Assembly (NCBI GenBank): GCA_900104855.1
Contig: FNSS01000001.1
Coordinates: 3,906,001 to 3,970,000 of the forward strand
Source: Rhizobiales bacterium GAS188
Lineage (GTDB): Bacteria; Pseudomonadota; Alphaproteobacteria; Rhizobiales; Beijerinckiaceae
Direction of reading: 5' to 3'
Length of the DNA stretch: 64,000 bases
A program made the translations under genes and the position numbers. Below, in pieces: positions 39,328-48,766 of this stretch (the first letter of the stretch is position 1; the number at the start of each line of letters is the position of its first letter). The notes beneath the pieces are model-generated. The model had not been told where the DNA came from, did not search any database, and saw nothing but the letters and a program-made list of their open reading frames with translations.

Positions 39328-42300
39328 TCAGAAACTTACGTCGAGATTGCCCTTGAAGGCATTGGCGGTGGCGCGTTGGCCGAACTGACCCGAATAGGAG
39401 GCGCCGAGCCTGACGAAGGAGGTGAGCGCGTAATCGAGCCCCGCCTCGGCCAGGAAGGTGTCGCGGTCGATCGGCACCCCAGAGATGTCGAAGGCCTGTG
39501 ACCCGCCCGGGAAGGCGAGCAGCGCCGAGGGCGTCACGCTGCCATAAGCGTGGCGCCAGCCGAGAAGGAAGCGCGCGGTGAGCGGCAAGGATGTCCCGAT
39601 CATGGTCTCGGCCCGCAGGCCCAAGGTGGTGGTGGCGAGATCATGGTCGCGCCCGAAACCGGTCAGCGCCGCCGCTCCGCCGCCCTCGCTGAAGCCGTTC
39701 TGATGGATACGAAGGGCGGCTGCCCCGATGAAGGGCTCGAGCTTGGCTCGGTTGAGCCCGAGGCCCGGAGCCAGGCCCGCAAGCTCGATGCGATAGCCGA
39801 GCTCGCCGAAGGCCTGGAAGGTCGAGCCGCCATAGCTTGCACTCGCCCCATCCGTGAAATTCGGGAAGGCGATCGGGCGCTGCGTCGCCGTCCGGTTCGC
39901 CGCATAGGAGACGCCGCTGCGCAGCTGCCAGGCGCCGAGGCTCGCCCCACCATAGAGCGCCCCGAAGACGCTTTCGAAGGCGCCGGATGAGGCGCGCTGG
40001 TTCACCTTGATCTCGTCATGGGTATAGCCGCCCGCGACGCCAAGCCGCCACACTCCGCTCCAGCCGGCCTGCATGGCAGTGTCGGCGCCGAGCACGAAGC
40101 CGCCGGTGCGGCGCTCGAGCGAAGCCGCATTGCCGTCGCCGCTCACGCGGCCGAGGTCGCCGAAACCCTGGCCCCAGAGGCCGAAGCTATGCGGCGAGGC
40201 GAGGCTCACCGCGACGGGGGCGAGGCCCGGATGCTTGCCCGAAGGCAGGTCCGCCGCATAGATCGCGCTCATCGTCGAGGTGACGCCCAATAGCGGCGTG
40301 TCGAGCGGCTGATGCAGGCGGTCGAGAATGGCCTCGCGCGGCAGGCGGCTATCCTCGACGGCGGCCGTCACGGCGCTCGCATGGATCTCGCCCGAGAGCG
40401 CATCGAAGGCTTGGCGCGCGCCGGCGACGCTCTGGCCCACGACCACATCGAAGATCGGCGAACCGAGCCCCAAGGCCTGTGCGGCATTCGCCGTTGCGGC
40501 CTGGTTGCGCGTGAGCGCCACCGAGGAGAAGGCGATCGGCGTGCCTGAGGTCGGTGCCCCTGGTGCTCCAGGAGTTCCAGGAGTTCCAGGAGTTCCAGGA
40601 GTTCCAGGAGTTCCAGGAGTTCCAGGAGTTCCAAGAGTTCCGGGAGTTCCAGGAGTTCCAGGAGTTCCAGGAGTTCCAGGAGGCGTCGGTGATCCCGGCG
40701 GGCCAGGCACCAGGGTCTGGGTGAAACCGAGGAAGACATCCTTGGCGTCATAGATCAAGACCGGCGTCAAGAAGGCGAAGTTGGTGTTCGTCGCGAGCTG
40801 CGCGAAAGTGCCGGAGATCCCGCCATTCGCCGTGAGCAAGGTGTGGCGGATCAGGGGCGTGTAGGCGCCGTTCGCGGCCAGGATCTGGACCGTGCCGCCC
40901 GCGAGGGTCGCCGCGCCGCCGGCGACGAGCTTGTCGCTCTGGCCCCCGCATTGACGTTGACGAGGAAGGTCGAGCCTGGAGCGAAGCCGACATTGCCCGC
41001 GGCATTCAACGTCGTGAAGGGCGACAGCATGCCGGGAGCGATCGTCGCGCCACTCTGCGCCGCCAAGCTGCCGACCGTGCCGCGCCCCCCGAGCTTCGCC
41101 CCATTGCCGACCGTCACCGCCGAATTCCCGATCGAGCCCTCGACCGCCAAGGTTCCGGCCGCGACCGTGGTGGCGCCCGTATAGGTGCTGGCGCCCGACA
41201 ATGTCAGCATGCGGCTGCCCTGCTTCGTCAATGTGCCGGCGCCCGAGATGGCGCCCGAGAAAGCCGTGTCATTGCCGCTCCCTACGGTGAAGCTGCCGCT
41301 GCCGAGTTGCACACTGCCGCTGCCCGAGAAGTCGCCGACCGCCTGCTTGTGATCGGCGAGATCGAAAGTGCCGGCGGCGTTGACCGTCAGGGCCCCGGTG
41401 GCGATGAGCGCATTGTCGATGCCGAGGCGCAGGACGCCGGCATCCACGAACGTGCCGCCGCTATAGCTCGTGGCGCCGTTGAGGATAGTCACCCCCGAGC
41501 CGATCTGCCGCAACGAGCCCGTGCCCGAGATCGTATTGCCGAGCGTGACGGTGTCGGAACGGTTGATGGCGAAGACGCTGTTATCGACGATGTCGCCTGT
41601 CAGCTGCCCCGAGGTCCCGCCATTGCTGAGCTGCAACGTACCGGCACCGATCGTGATGCCGTCCGAATAGGTCTGGTTGCCGGTCAGCGCCCAGAGGCCG
41701 CCCGGCACATTGACCGTCAAGCTCTTGAAGCCGGTGAAGGAGCTGTCATAGACGTCGCCGCCATTGCCGATGAGCTGCAGCTCCTTCTTGCGGGTTCCGT
41801 CGTCCTGGCCGGCTTCGACCTTGCCGATGATGACCGATCCCGTGCCGATCGCGAGGACGGCATTGCTGCTCCCCATCCTCACATCGCCTTCGATGCGGCC
41901 GAGATTGGTGAGGCTGCTGTCCCCATCGAAGCCCACGGCCTGACCCGAGCCGGACGCTATGGTGCCAGCATTGAAGACCGTGCCGTGGCCGATGAGGATG
42001 CCGAAATTGCCTGATATGGTCGCGCCGGCATTGTGGTGATGTTGCCCAGCTGATTGATGCGTACACCGGTCCCCTGCGTTCCAGGTCCGGCGATCGTGCC
42101 GGAATTGGCGATGGTGCCGCTATCGCTGAAAAACACGCCCGTGCCAAGATCACCGCTGCCGCTGATAATACCCGCATTGATGATGCTGCCCGTTTGGGCA
42201 CGGACCCCGAGGGAGCCGGTGATCGTCGCGCCGGTTTCGTTCGTGAGGGCGACGTTGCCGCCGACGCTGATGCCGATGTTCTGGCCGGTGATCGTGCCGC

Positions 42301-43546
42301 CGGCCTTGTTGGTGACATTTGCATCGCCGGCAACGGCAATTGCGTTCGCGCGCCGAAACGACTGCGCGAGGCTGGTGTCGATCCTGCCGAAATTGGTGAT
42401 GCTGCTTACACTGGTGCCGGCGACGTCGATGGCGTTGAGCCCACTGGAGATGAGAGCGTTGGCGTCATTGGTGATGGTGGCTCGCCCTTTGATCGCTATG
42501 GCGCCCGCCTGAACCCCGCCCTTGATCGTGCCGGAATTCTTGATGATGCCGTCGCCGCCGATGATGACGCCGCCGCCATTGAAGCCCGTGATGGTCCCGG
42601 AATTGGTGAGCGTGCCGACGCCGCCTACCTTGAGGCCATTGCCATTGATGCCGAGGATGACCCCGGTATTGGTGATTGTCCCCACGCCGGTGATCTTGAT
42701 GGCATCGCCATTGAGGCCGATGATCCCGCCGTCATTGACGACCGTGCCTGCGCCGGTGCCGTTGCCGCCGATGCTGATGCCGATGGTCTGGCCGGTAATC
42801 GTGCCTCCGGCCTTGTTGTTGACGGTCCCGTCGTTTCCGATGGCAATCGCCAGGGCACTGGCGTTCGGCGTGATGCCGTTGTCGATCCTGCCGACATTGG
42901 TGATGGTGGTCGGGCCGGCGGTTGAGATGGAGATGGCGGAGCTTCCACCCGAGATGACGCCGCTATTGGTGATGGTCTCGGCCTGCGAGGCGTTCCGTAC
43001 GATTGAGATGGAGATGGCGTCCGCGGCGCTGCTGATCGTGCCGGAATTGAAGACGGTGGTGGTACCGAAGCTGCCGATGCCTCTGATCGTCCCGCTGATC
43101 GTGCTCTCATTGTTGACGAACAGCGTGCTCCCGGATGCGAAGGAGAGGACGCCGTTTGCACCGTCGATCGTGCCGAGATTGTTGACCGTGAGGGTTCCGT
43201 TAGGGGACGTGAAGTCCACGCCGTCGCCTCCGACGCCATTCCCTTGGAGAACGCCCAGATTGCCCACGATCCAGCCGCCGCCGGCCACGCTGATCGCCGC
43301 GGCGTCCGTTCCCTGAGGCACGATCTTCGCCCCCTGCTGCACCTCCACCCCTACGCCCGTGACATTGGGATTCCCGATGATTCCCGTCGTATCGACGCCG
43401 CCATTGGTCTTGCAGGTTACCTGCTGATTGCTGGAAGGCGTGTCGTTGTCGCAGGCCGCATAGGCCGAACCGGCCATGCCGGTCACAACCAAGACGGCGA
43501 CCGTGATTGCGAGAAGACGGATCATGGCGACAAGGCTCCGGTTCAT
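39328..43546 (-). pseudogene. Large autotransporter adhesin, broken by two single-base frameshifts
   Basis: Signal peptide MIRLLAITVAVLVVTGMAGS... (ATG 43546 or 43525), then a long passenger of NSGTITG/GTITNSG-type repeats, a collagen-like PGT region, and a C-terminal autotransporter barrel ending in Phe (GNLDVSF). The frame changes near 42030 (after QLGNITT, continuing NAGATISGNFGILIGHGT) and at a G5 run, 40943-40947 (after VNVNAG, continuing QSDKLVAGGAATLAGG). Adding one base at each point gives a single frame of about 1406 residues with no other stop. Either the gene is recently inactivated or phase-variable, or the assembly has two errors. The 5' region carries three direct repeats that are probably an AraC-type operator. 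Confidence 0.82.
40561..40681 (-). repeat. 9-bp tandem repeat encoding collagen-like Pro-Gly-Thr triplets
   Basis: About 13 copies of ccaggagtt (plus strand) with single-base variants at two units. On the coding strand it gives PGT triplets, with one PGTLGT variation, between the autotransporter passenger and barrel domains. It lies in the last frame segment, so length changes by whole units keep the frame. Confidence 0.85.
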
Positions 43547-43636
43547 GGATCGCGAGGCACGCTGCGCTGCGTCACGCAGAGGTGCGAAGATGTCGGAGGA
43601 GATAGCCGTCCCGGAGCGACAAGCCTTTAGCGAGCG

Positions 43637-43699
43637 CCGAACATGACTTAGCGACGACCGAACAGGATTTGGCAGCAGCCGAAATCTACCGACGATTTC
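43637..43699. promoter_or_regulatory. Three direct repeats, putative AraC-type operator of the autotransporter
   Basis: Units start ccgaacatgacttagc (43637), ccgaacaggatttggc (43658) and ccgaaatctaccgac (43679), spaced exactly 21 bp. AraC-family activators bind direct half-sites about two helical turns apart. The array lies 90-150 bp upstream of the autotransporter start. The regulator gene is adjacent. Confidence 0.6.
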
Positions 43700-43761
43700 T
43701 CGCGCCAGTTGCAGTATTGCCGCAACTCTTTGGACGGGAACAGGCCCGAATTGATGCGAGG

Positions 43762-43798
43762 CCTGATGATCAGGTCCACTGCTAGCATTTGCTAGCAG
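43762..43798. promoter_or_regulatory. Two palindromes in the divergent promoter region
   Basis: cctga-tga-tcagg (43762-43774) and the 8-bp hairpin ctgctagc-attt-gctagcag (43779-43798) lie side by side. They could be operators for a dimeric repressor or a terminator-like barrier between the divergent units. Confidence 0.4.
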
Positions 43799-43895
43799 CG
43801 CTTCAGTCTTCCCATAGCTATAGCAGCATGGCGCATCTGCTTTCCCAGTGCGCACCATCGGAACGCTGCCTGCGATGAGATTTCCTTGATCATGA

Positions 43896-43937
43896 CCGAA
43901 CAAGAATTCGATCTGACCGAAATCTGCGTTGATCGCA
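43896..43937. promoter_or_regulatory. Two direct repeats, putative autoregulatory AraC-type operator
   Basis: ccgaacaagaattcgat (43896) and ccgaaatctgcgttgat (43917), spaced 21 bp, end about 55 bp before the AraC-type start codon. The second unit shares gaccgaaatct with the last unit of the autotransporter array. Confidence 0.55.
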
Positions 43938-43992
43938 GCGGCGGAGCGCCGATCTGAAGCAACACCACTCCGACGATGAGGCATGGCGGCTC

Positions 43993-44985
43993 ATGCATCC
44001 GAATGCGAACGAAGCTACTCCCTTTCGGTTCTCGACCAGTGACCTGTCGCCGCAAGAGCGCATGGCCTTCACGCGCGATGTTGCGGCGCGCATCTATATG
44101 CGTCTCGACTTCGAGCCGATCGACGATTCTCCGCTCTCCATAAGGGTCGAGCAGCATGCCTGGCCATCGGTCTCGCTCATCTATTGCGAGACGAACCCGC
44201 TCAGCTTTCTGCGGACCCCTGAGCTCATCCGAGATGCCGACGGCGACTTCCGCTTCATCGTCGGCGTCGAAGGGGCGCGCTACCAATTCGCCTCGAGCGG
44301 CGTCGAGGAGACCATGGATGGCAGCGAGGGGGCCTTGCTCTTCAACGGTGTGGCCGGAAGGGTCAGCCTCCTCGGCGCTTGCGTCTGCACCGCGATGCGC
44401 ATCAAGCGCGACCGCCTCGCGGCAGCGGTGCGAGGGCTTGATGATCGCGCCATAAGACGGCCGGAGAGGGCGTCCGAACCCATGAGCCTCTTGCGAGGCT
44501 ATGCGGCGTTGGTGCGCCGGCTGGGCCCCACGGCCGACCCGGCTCTCGTGCATCAGATACCCAACCATCTCATCGACCTCGTGGCACTCGCGCTCGGCCC
44601 GACGGAGGAGACACGCATGCGCGCCAAGAGTGGAGCGGCGCGCATGGCGCGGCTGGCCGCGATCCGCGCCGACGTTCTCGCCAATCTGTCGGAGACGACA
44701 TTGTCGGCGAAGACGATGGGCCGCCGTCACGGCGTCACCGACCGCTATGTCCACCTCCTGTTCGAGGAGACCGGGCAGACTTTCGGGCGCTTCCTCGAGG
44801 AGGAGCGGCTCAAGCGCGCCCTTGCATTGCTCCGCGACCCCATGCACGCGAGCAAGCGAATTGGTGAGATCGCTACCGCGGTCGGCTTCGCCGAGCATTC
44901 GAGCTTCGATCGCGCCTTCCGGCGCCGTTTCGGCGATACGCCGACCGGCATGCGCTATCGTCACGCGTCGGATGGCAAGGAATGA
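43993..44985 (+). CDS. AraC family transcriptional regulator
   Basis: 330 residues. The N-terminal half resembles the AraC-binding-like domain found in FeaR-type regulators (FRFIVGVEGARYQFASSG). The C-terminal AraC/XylS DNA-binding domain has two HTH units: LSAKTMGRRHGVTDRYVHLLF and IGEIATAVGFAEHSSFDRAFR followed by FGDTPTGMR. It is divergent from the autotransporter gene. CCGAA-type direct repeats lie on both sides of it, so it probably controls the autotransporter, itself and the LuxR-type gene downstream. The effector is unknown. Confidence 0.9.
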   Translation: MHPNANEATPFRFSTSDLSPQERMAFTRDVAARIYMRLDFEPIDDSPLSIRVEQHAWPSVSLIYCETNPLSFLRTPELIRDADGDFRFIVGVEGARYQFASSGVEETMDGSEGALLFNGVAGRVSLLGACVCTAMRIKRDRLAAAVRGLDDRAIRRPERASEPMSLLRGYAALVRRLGPTADPALVHQIPNHLIDLVALALGPTEETRMRAKSGAARMARLAAIRADVLANLSETTLSAKTMGRRHGVTDRYVHLLFEETGQTFGRFLEEERLKRALALLRDPMHASKRIGEIATAVGFAEHSSFDRAFRRRFGDTPTGMRYRHASDGKE

Positions 44986-45480
44986 CTTCCGCCGTTGGGC
45001 TTGGGGGTGATCCGAGCGCCCGAGTGAAACTCACGGCGCTGCTGGCTCCAGCTCGTAGTAACCGCGCCCGAGCGTTAAGCATTTAACCGGCACCGAACAG
45101 CTTAGCGGTGGCCGAACAGATTTCGGCCCCCGCCGAACGCGATTTGGCGGCGGCCGAATTCGTCGGAATATTTGCCGTGACTATTGCGGTAATGGCGCGG
45201 CTCGTCGCGCTGGAAATATGCGCCTCCGACATGGGTTGGCGATGCCTCGGCCTTGCCGCCGCCGAGGCGGAAACGCCGCGCCCTCCCCGATATCACCTGC
45301 GGTGTACACAATCTCGTGATGACCTGCCGCTATTGAAGCGGGGAATCGGGCCATCTAAGTCAACGCCGGCAATTCTTGCCGAGGATGCAACTGTCTTTTG
45401 CGCAGGGTGCAACATCGAGTTCTGAAGTATAAATCAAATGACTTCATCTCGAAATACAAATATTATCGCGGGATGCACAA
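44986..45480. other. Intergenic region upstream of the luxR-type gene
   Basis: 495 bp. It contains four CCGAA direct repeats (45093-45174), and a 12-bp direct repeat caaatgacttca at 45435-45446 and 45478-45489, the second copy covering the LuxR-type start codon. A 105-codon open frame over 45108-45425 overlaps the repeats and has no protein-like features, so it is not called. Confidence 0.55.
45093..45174. promoter_or_regulatory. Four direct repeats, third CCGAA cluster
   Basis: Units start ccgaacagcttagcgg (45093), ccgaacagatttcggc (45112), ccgaacgcgatttggc (45133) and ccgaattcgtcgg (45154); spacing 19, 21, 21. The words match the clusters at 43637 and 43896. They lie between the AraC-type gene and the LuxR-type gene, some 310-390 bp before the latter. 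Confidence 0.55.
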
Positions 45481-46644
45481 ATGACTTCAATGCAGGAAAT
45501 TCTGCGGACGATCGAGCGGATCTACGCTGCGGTGCTGGCTCCGGAGGAATGGAGCGCCACACTCGACGCGATCCGCGACATGCTCGTCAGCCACCACACC
45601 ATCGTGATCTCCCAGATGACCGCGTGGCCGGTGCCGTCCACCTCCTCCTTCCGGCACGCCTCCGCGCAGATCGACACGCTTGCCGAGGAGGGCGGCGATC
45701 TCATCGCCTACGCCGGATTGGACGATGCGCAATTCGCGCACCTGCTATCCCCCGAAAGCGGGAATCTGCTGCAGCCGATCTACGAGGCCATTCCCATCAA
45801 TGCGGTGACCTTGTCGACCGAGGTGGTCGATGCCCGGGAATTCGAGCGTTCGGCCGCCTATAACGAGGTCATCAAGCCGATCGACGGCTTTCACTTCATC
45901 ACCACCCGTATGGAGGCCCCTGACCTGTCTTTGCATATGGTGTCGTGCCGACGGCGCCAGGCTCCGGCCTTCGGCAAGGAAGAGGCGGAGGTCTTCCGGA
46001 CCATCCTGCCGCATCTCGCGACCGCCCTCAGGTTTCGCTGCCATTTGCGCAAGGCCGAACGACGCGGCAACGCGCTGACCCAACTTCTGGACAGGATGGA
46101 TATCGGCGTGATCTTGACCAATGCCGAAGGGAAACCTTGTTTCATGAACGAACGGGCCTGCAGGATCCTGGCGGCGGAGGATGGACTCGAGCTCATGGCG
46201 ACGGGACTTGCCGCATCGACCCCTGCGGCGACCCGGCAATTGCGAGAGGAGATCGCCGCAGTCGGCGCCCAGCACGGCGTCTGCGAGCGGCGGCTCGTCC
46301 TGCCGCGGCCGTCGCAACGCTCTTCCCTCATATTGCATATTCTTCCCATCTGGCGGTTGGGGGTGACCGCGCCCGGCATGAGGGCGCCGCAGCTCGCGGT
46401 GCTCGTCAAGGAGCCCGACATGGTCACCATCGACAAGACCGCCATCGCCGAGATTTTCCGCCTGAGCCCGCGCGAAAGCGAGGTCGCGGCCCTCCTCGCG
46501 ACTGGCCTCGACCTGTCGGAAATCGCGGCGAATCTAGGCCTCGGTCTCGGCAGCGTGCGTTCTTATCTCAGCCGCGTCTATGAAAAGACCGAGGTGCATC
46601 ACCAGGCGGCCTTGGTGGCGCTGATCAGGAGCGCAGGGTTGTGA
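45481..46644 (+). CDS. LuxR-type transcriptional regulator
   Basis: 387 residues. A PAS-like stretch (about 200-300, LLDRMDIGVILTNAEGKPCFMNERAC) precedes a C-terminal LuxR HTH (FRLSPRESEVAALLATGLDL, then SEIAANLGLGLGSVRSYLSRVYEKTEV). Such solo regulators answer small molecules or redox/energy cues through the N-terminal region. It is downstream of the AraC-type gene on the same strand but 495 bp away, behind the third CCGAA cluster, which suggests it is a target of that regulator. It converges with the ketopantoate-reductase-like gene. Confidence 0.88.
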   Translation: MTSMQEILRTIERIYAAVLAPEEWSATLDAIRDMLVSHHTIVISQMTAWPVPSTSSFRHASAQIDTLAEEGGDLIAYAGLDDAQFAHLLSPESGNLLQPIYEAIPINAVTLSTEVVDAREFERSAAYNEVIKPIDGFHFITTRMEAPDLSLHMVSCRRRQAPAFGKEEAEVFRTILPHLATALRFRCHLRKAERRGNALTQLLDRMDIGVILTNAEGKPCFMNERACRILAAEDGLELMATGLAASTPAATRQLREEIAAVGAQHGVCERRLVLPRPSQRSSLILHILPIWRLGVTAPGMRAPQLAVLVKEPDMVTIDKTAIAEIFRLSPRESEVAALLATGLDLSEIAANLGLGLGSVRSYLSRVYEKTEVHHQAALVALIRSAGL

Positions 46645-46696
46645 GCGTCGGCGCCGGCGCGGCTGCTTCTCCCCGCAAGTCCGGAGAGACGTGCGC

Positions 46697-47617
46697 TCAT
46701 GGGCTTCGTCGGGCGCCGGCCAATCCGTCGCTCAGCGCCGCAACGAGCGCGAGCACGGTGCGATTGGCGGGCACATCGATGCCGTGGCGTTGCGCCGCCC
46801 GCACCACCGCCCCCGTCAGATACTCATGCTCGAGCGGCCGCCCTGCGAGCCGGTCATAGAGCATCGAGCTGCCCCCTGCGGGGTTGTAGCCGAGGAGCAC
46901 CGCCAGGGTCCTTTGCGCCTGATCCTCGGCCAGTCTTGCGCCGCTCGCCCGGCCGACCGCCACCGCCTCCTCGAGGAGCGACAAGGCGAGGGCGCGCGTG
47001 CCCGGATCGCCGAACACCTCCATGCGCCGCATGGTCAATGCCGTCACCGGGTTGGCGGCAAGGTTGCCGAGCAGCTTGGTCCAGGACGCCGTCAGGAAAT
47101 CCTCATCCTGCTCGATGCCGACGCCGCTGCCGGCGAAGAGCGAGGCGAGTGCCGCGCCTGCCTCGCCTTTCGGCACGACGAGGGACGAGCCGGTATGGTG
47201 CCGGACATGGCCGGGCGCGACCCGCTCGGCGCCCGCATAAGCGAGCGCCGGCAGGATCTTGGCGCCGGCGGCGTAAGGCGCCACACGCGCCTCGTGATCG
47301 ATGCCGTTCTGCACCACGACGAGCGTCGTGCCGGCCCGGCACAAGGCCGAGAGCCAAGGCTCAGCGCCGGCCGTGTCCTGCGCCTTCGTGGTCAGCAGCA
47401 CGAACTCGGCCGGCCCCTCCGTCGAAGGATCGGTGGCGATGGCGACCGGCACGCGATGCGTCTCGCCGCCGCTCTCCAGGATCAGTTCCTCGACGGGGCT
47501 GCGCACGCATAGCGTCGGGTCACGCCCTGCAAGCGCGAGCCGCGCCGCCAGGAAGCCGCCTATGGCGCCGCTGCCGATGATGGCGATGCGGGGCTGGGAA
47601 GAGGAGGATGAGCTCAT
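46697..47617 (-). CDS. Ketopantoate reductase family oxidoreductase (ApbA/PanE-like)
   Basis: 306 residues from ATG 47617; a GTG three codons upstream is the alternative. NADPH-binding start RIAIIGSGAIGGFLAARLALAG, then LLTTKAQDTAGA and VVVQNGIDHE of the family, and the C-terminal helical domain with TKLLGNLAANPVTALT and RLAGRPLEHEYLTGAVV, which holds the usual catalytic Lys and Glu. Reduces ketopantoate to pantoate or a similar 2-oxo acid. The Asn of the expected KLLxN context is present. It stands alone, divergent from the dpp-type operon. Confidence 0.87.
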   Translation of the reverse strand: MSSSSSSQPRIAIIGSGAIGGFLAARLALAGRDPTLCVRSPVEELILESGGETHRVPVAIATDPSTEGPAEFVLLTTKAQDTAGAEPWLSALCRAGTTLVVVQNGIDHEARVAPYAAGAKILPALAYAGAERVAPGHVRHHTGSSLVVPKGEAGAALASLFAGSGVGIEQDEDFLTASWTKLLGNLAANPVTALTMRRMEVFGDPGTRALALSLLEEAVAVGRASGARLAEDQAQRTLAVLLGYNPAGGSSMLYDRLAGRPLEHEYLTGAVVRAAQRHGIDVPANRTVLALVAALSDGLAGARRSP

Positions 47618-47815
47618 TTCGCGCACAATTGGAGGCTGATGCGGGGTTTGGCAAGCGACCGGCTCGGCAAGGCACAGGACTTGGCAGGCACAGGAGGTGA
47701 GTCACAGCCCTTGGCAAGCCGTCGGCATACGTCTAGCAACTCGCGTGCCGAGCCGGCCGCCTTTGCGGTTGCCAAGGCGGGAGTGTTTCGATTGACGGCA
47801 AAGTGGAACGGGTGA

Positions 47816-48766
47816 ATGGGCGTCTTTCTATTGAGGCGGTTGGCGACGCTCGTCGCGACGCTCATCGGCGCCTCGGCCGTGATCTTCCTGGTGCTCGAGA
47901 TCCTGCCCGGCAATGCGGCGCTCACGCTCCTCGGCGCCGATGCCAGCCCCGATGCGGTCGCGGCGCTCACGCGCAAGCTCGGCCTCGATCAGCCGGCCAT
48001 GCACCGCTATCTCGAATGGATCGGCGGGATCCTGACCGGCGATCTCGGCCTGAGCTATGCCTACAGCACCCCCGTCGGTGAGCTGATCCTGGGCGGCCTC
48101 GCCATCAGCCTGCCGCTCGCCGTGATGGCGATGCTGCTGACGGCCGTGATCGCGCTGTCGCTCGGCATCTTCGCGGCAGCGCGCCACAACACCCTCGCCG
48201 ATACCGGCGTGATGGGTTTAAGCCAGATCGGCATCGCCATCCCCAATTTCTGGTTCGCGATCCTGCTGATCCTGCTCTTCGCGGTGCAACTGCACTGGTT
48301 CGCGGCCGGCGGCTTTCCGGGCTGGGCGGAGGGGCCGCTGCCGGCCTTGCGGGCGCTGGCGCTGCCGGCGCTGGCGCTCGCCGTGGTGCAGGCAGCGATC
48401 CTGGCGCGCGTCACGCGCTCCTCGATCATCGAGGTGATGCGCGAGGATTTCGTGCGCACTGCGCGGGCCAAGGGGCTGACGAAGCGCGCGGCGCTGTGGC
48501 GCCATGTGCTGCGCAACGCCATGATCCCGGTGGTGACGATCATGGGGCTGCAATTCGCCAATCTGATCGCCGGCACCGTGGTGATCGAGAACGTCTTCTA
48601 TTTGCCTGGGCTCGGGCGGTTGATCTTCCAGGCGATCAACAATCGCGACACGATCGTGGTGCGCGATTGCGTCATGCTGCTCGCGGCCCTGGTGGTCACG
48701 GTGAATTTCGTGGTCGATCTCGTCTATGTGCTGATCGACCCGCGGCTGAAGGCCCATGAGCTATGA
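47816..48766 (+). CDS. Dpp/Opp-type ABC transporter permease (DppB-like)
   Basis: 316 residues, six transmembrane helices. Start LLRRLATLVATLIGASAVIFLVLEILPG and the EAA-type loop VRTARAKGLTKRAALWRHVLRNAMIPVVT are typical of DppB/OppB/GsiC. It forms the importer pore with the next gene product, overlapping by 4 bp (ATGA). It begins a four-gene operon. No substrate-binding protein gene is near, so the ligand and its receptor are unknown; dipeptides, glutathione, nickel or opines are all possible. Confidence 0.9.
   Translation: MGVFLLRRLATLVATLIGASAVIFLVLEILPGNAALTLLGADASPDAVAALTRKLGLDQPAMHRYLEWIGGILTGDLGLSYAYSTPVGELILGGLAISLPLAVMAMLLTAVIALSLGIFAAARHNTLADTGVMGLSQIGIAIPNFWFAILLILLFAVQLHWFAAGGFPGWAEGPLPALRALALPALALAVVQAAILARVTRSSIIEVMREDFVRTARAKGLTKRAALWRHVLRNAMIPVVTIMGLQFANLIAGTVVIENVFYLPGLGRLIFQAINNRDTIVVRDCVMLLAALVVTVNFVVDLVYVLIDPRLKAHEL

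Larger units (their letters stand above)
43547..43992. other. Divergent control region between autotransporter and araC-type gene
   Basis: 446 bp. It holds three 21-bp-spaced CCGAA repeats near the autotransporter (43637-43699), two palindromes in the middle (43762-43798), a short inverted repeat gttgc/gcaac near 43708-43726, and two CCGAA repeats near the regulator start (43896-43937). No protein gene is likely. Confidence 0.6.

Noticed and set aside
40561-40681. CRISPR-like short regular repeats
   Set aside because: The unit is 9 bp with no spacers and encodes in-frame Pro-Gly-Thr triplets of the autotransporter.
43547-43984. N-terminal extension of the autotransporter by 146 codons
   Set aside because: It would bury the signal peptide and translate the operator repeats; ATG 43546 or 43525 precedes a proper signal sequence.
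45108-45425. 105-codon open frame before the luxR-type gene
   Set aside because: Overlaps the CCGAA repeat cluster, has no ribosome site and reads as non-protein-like sequence.
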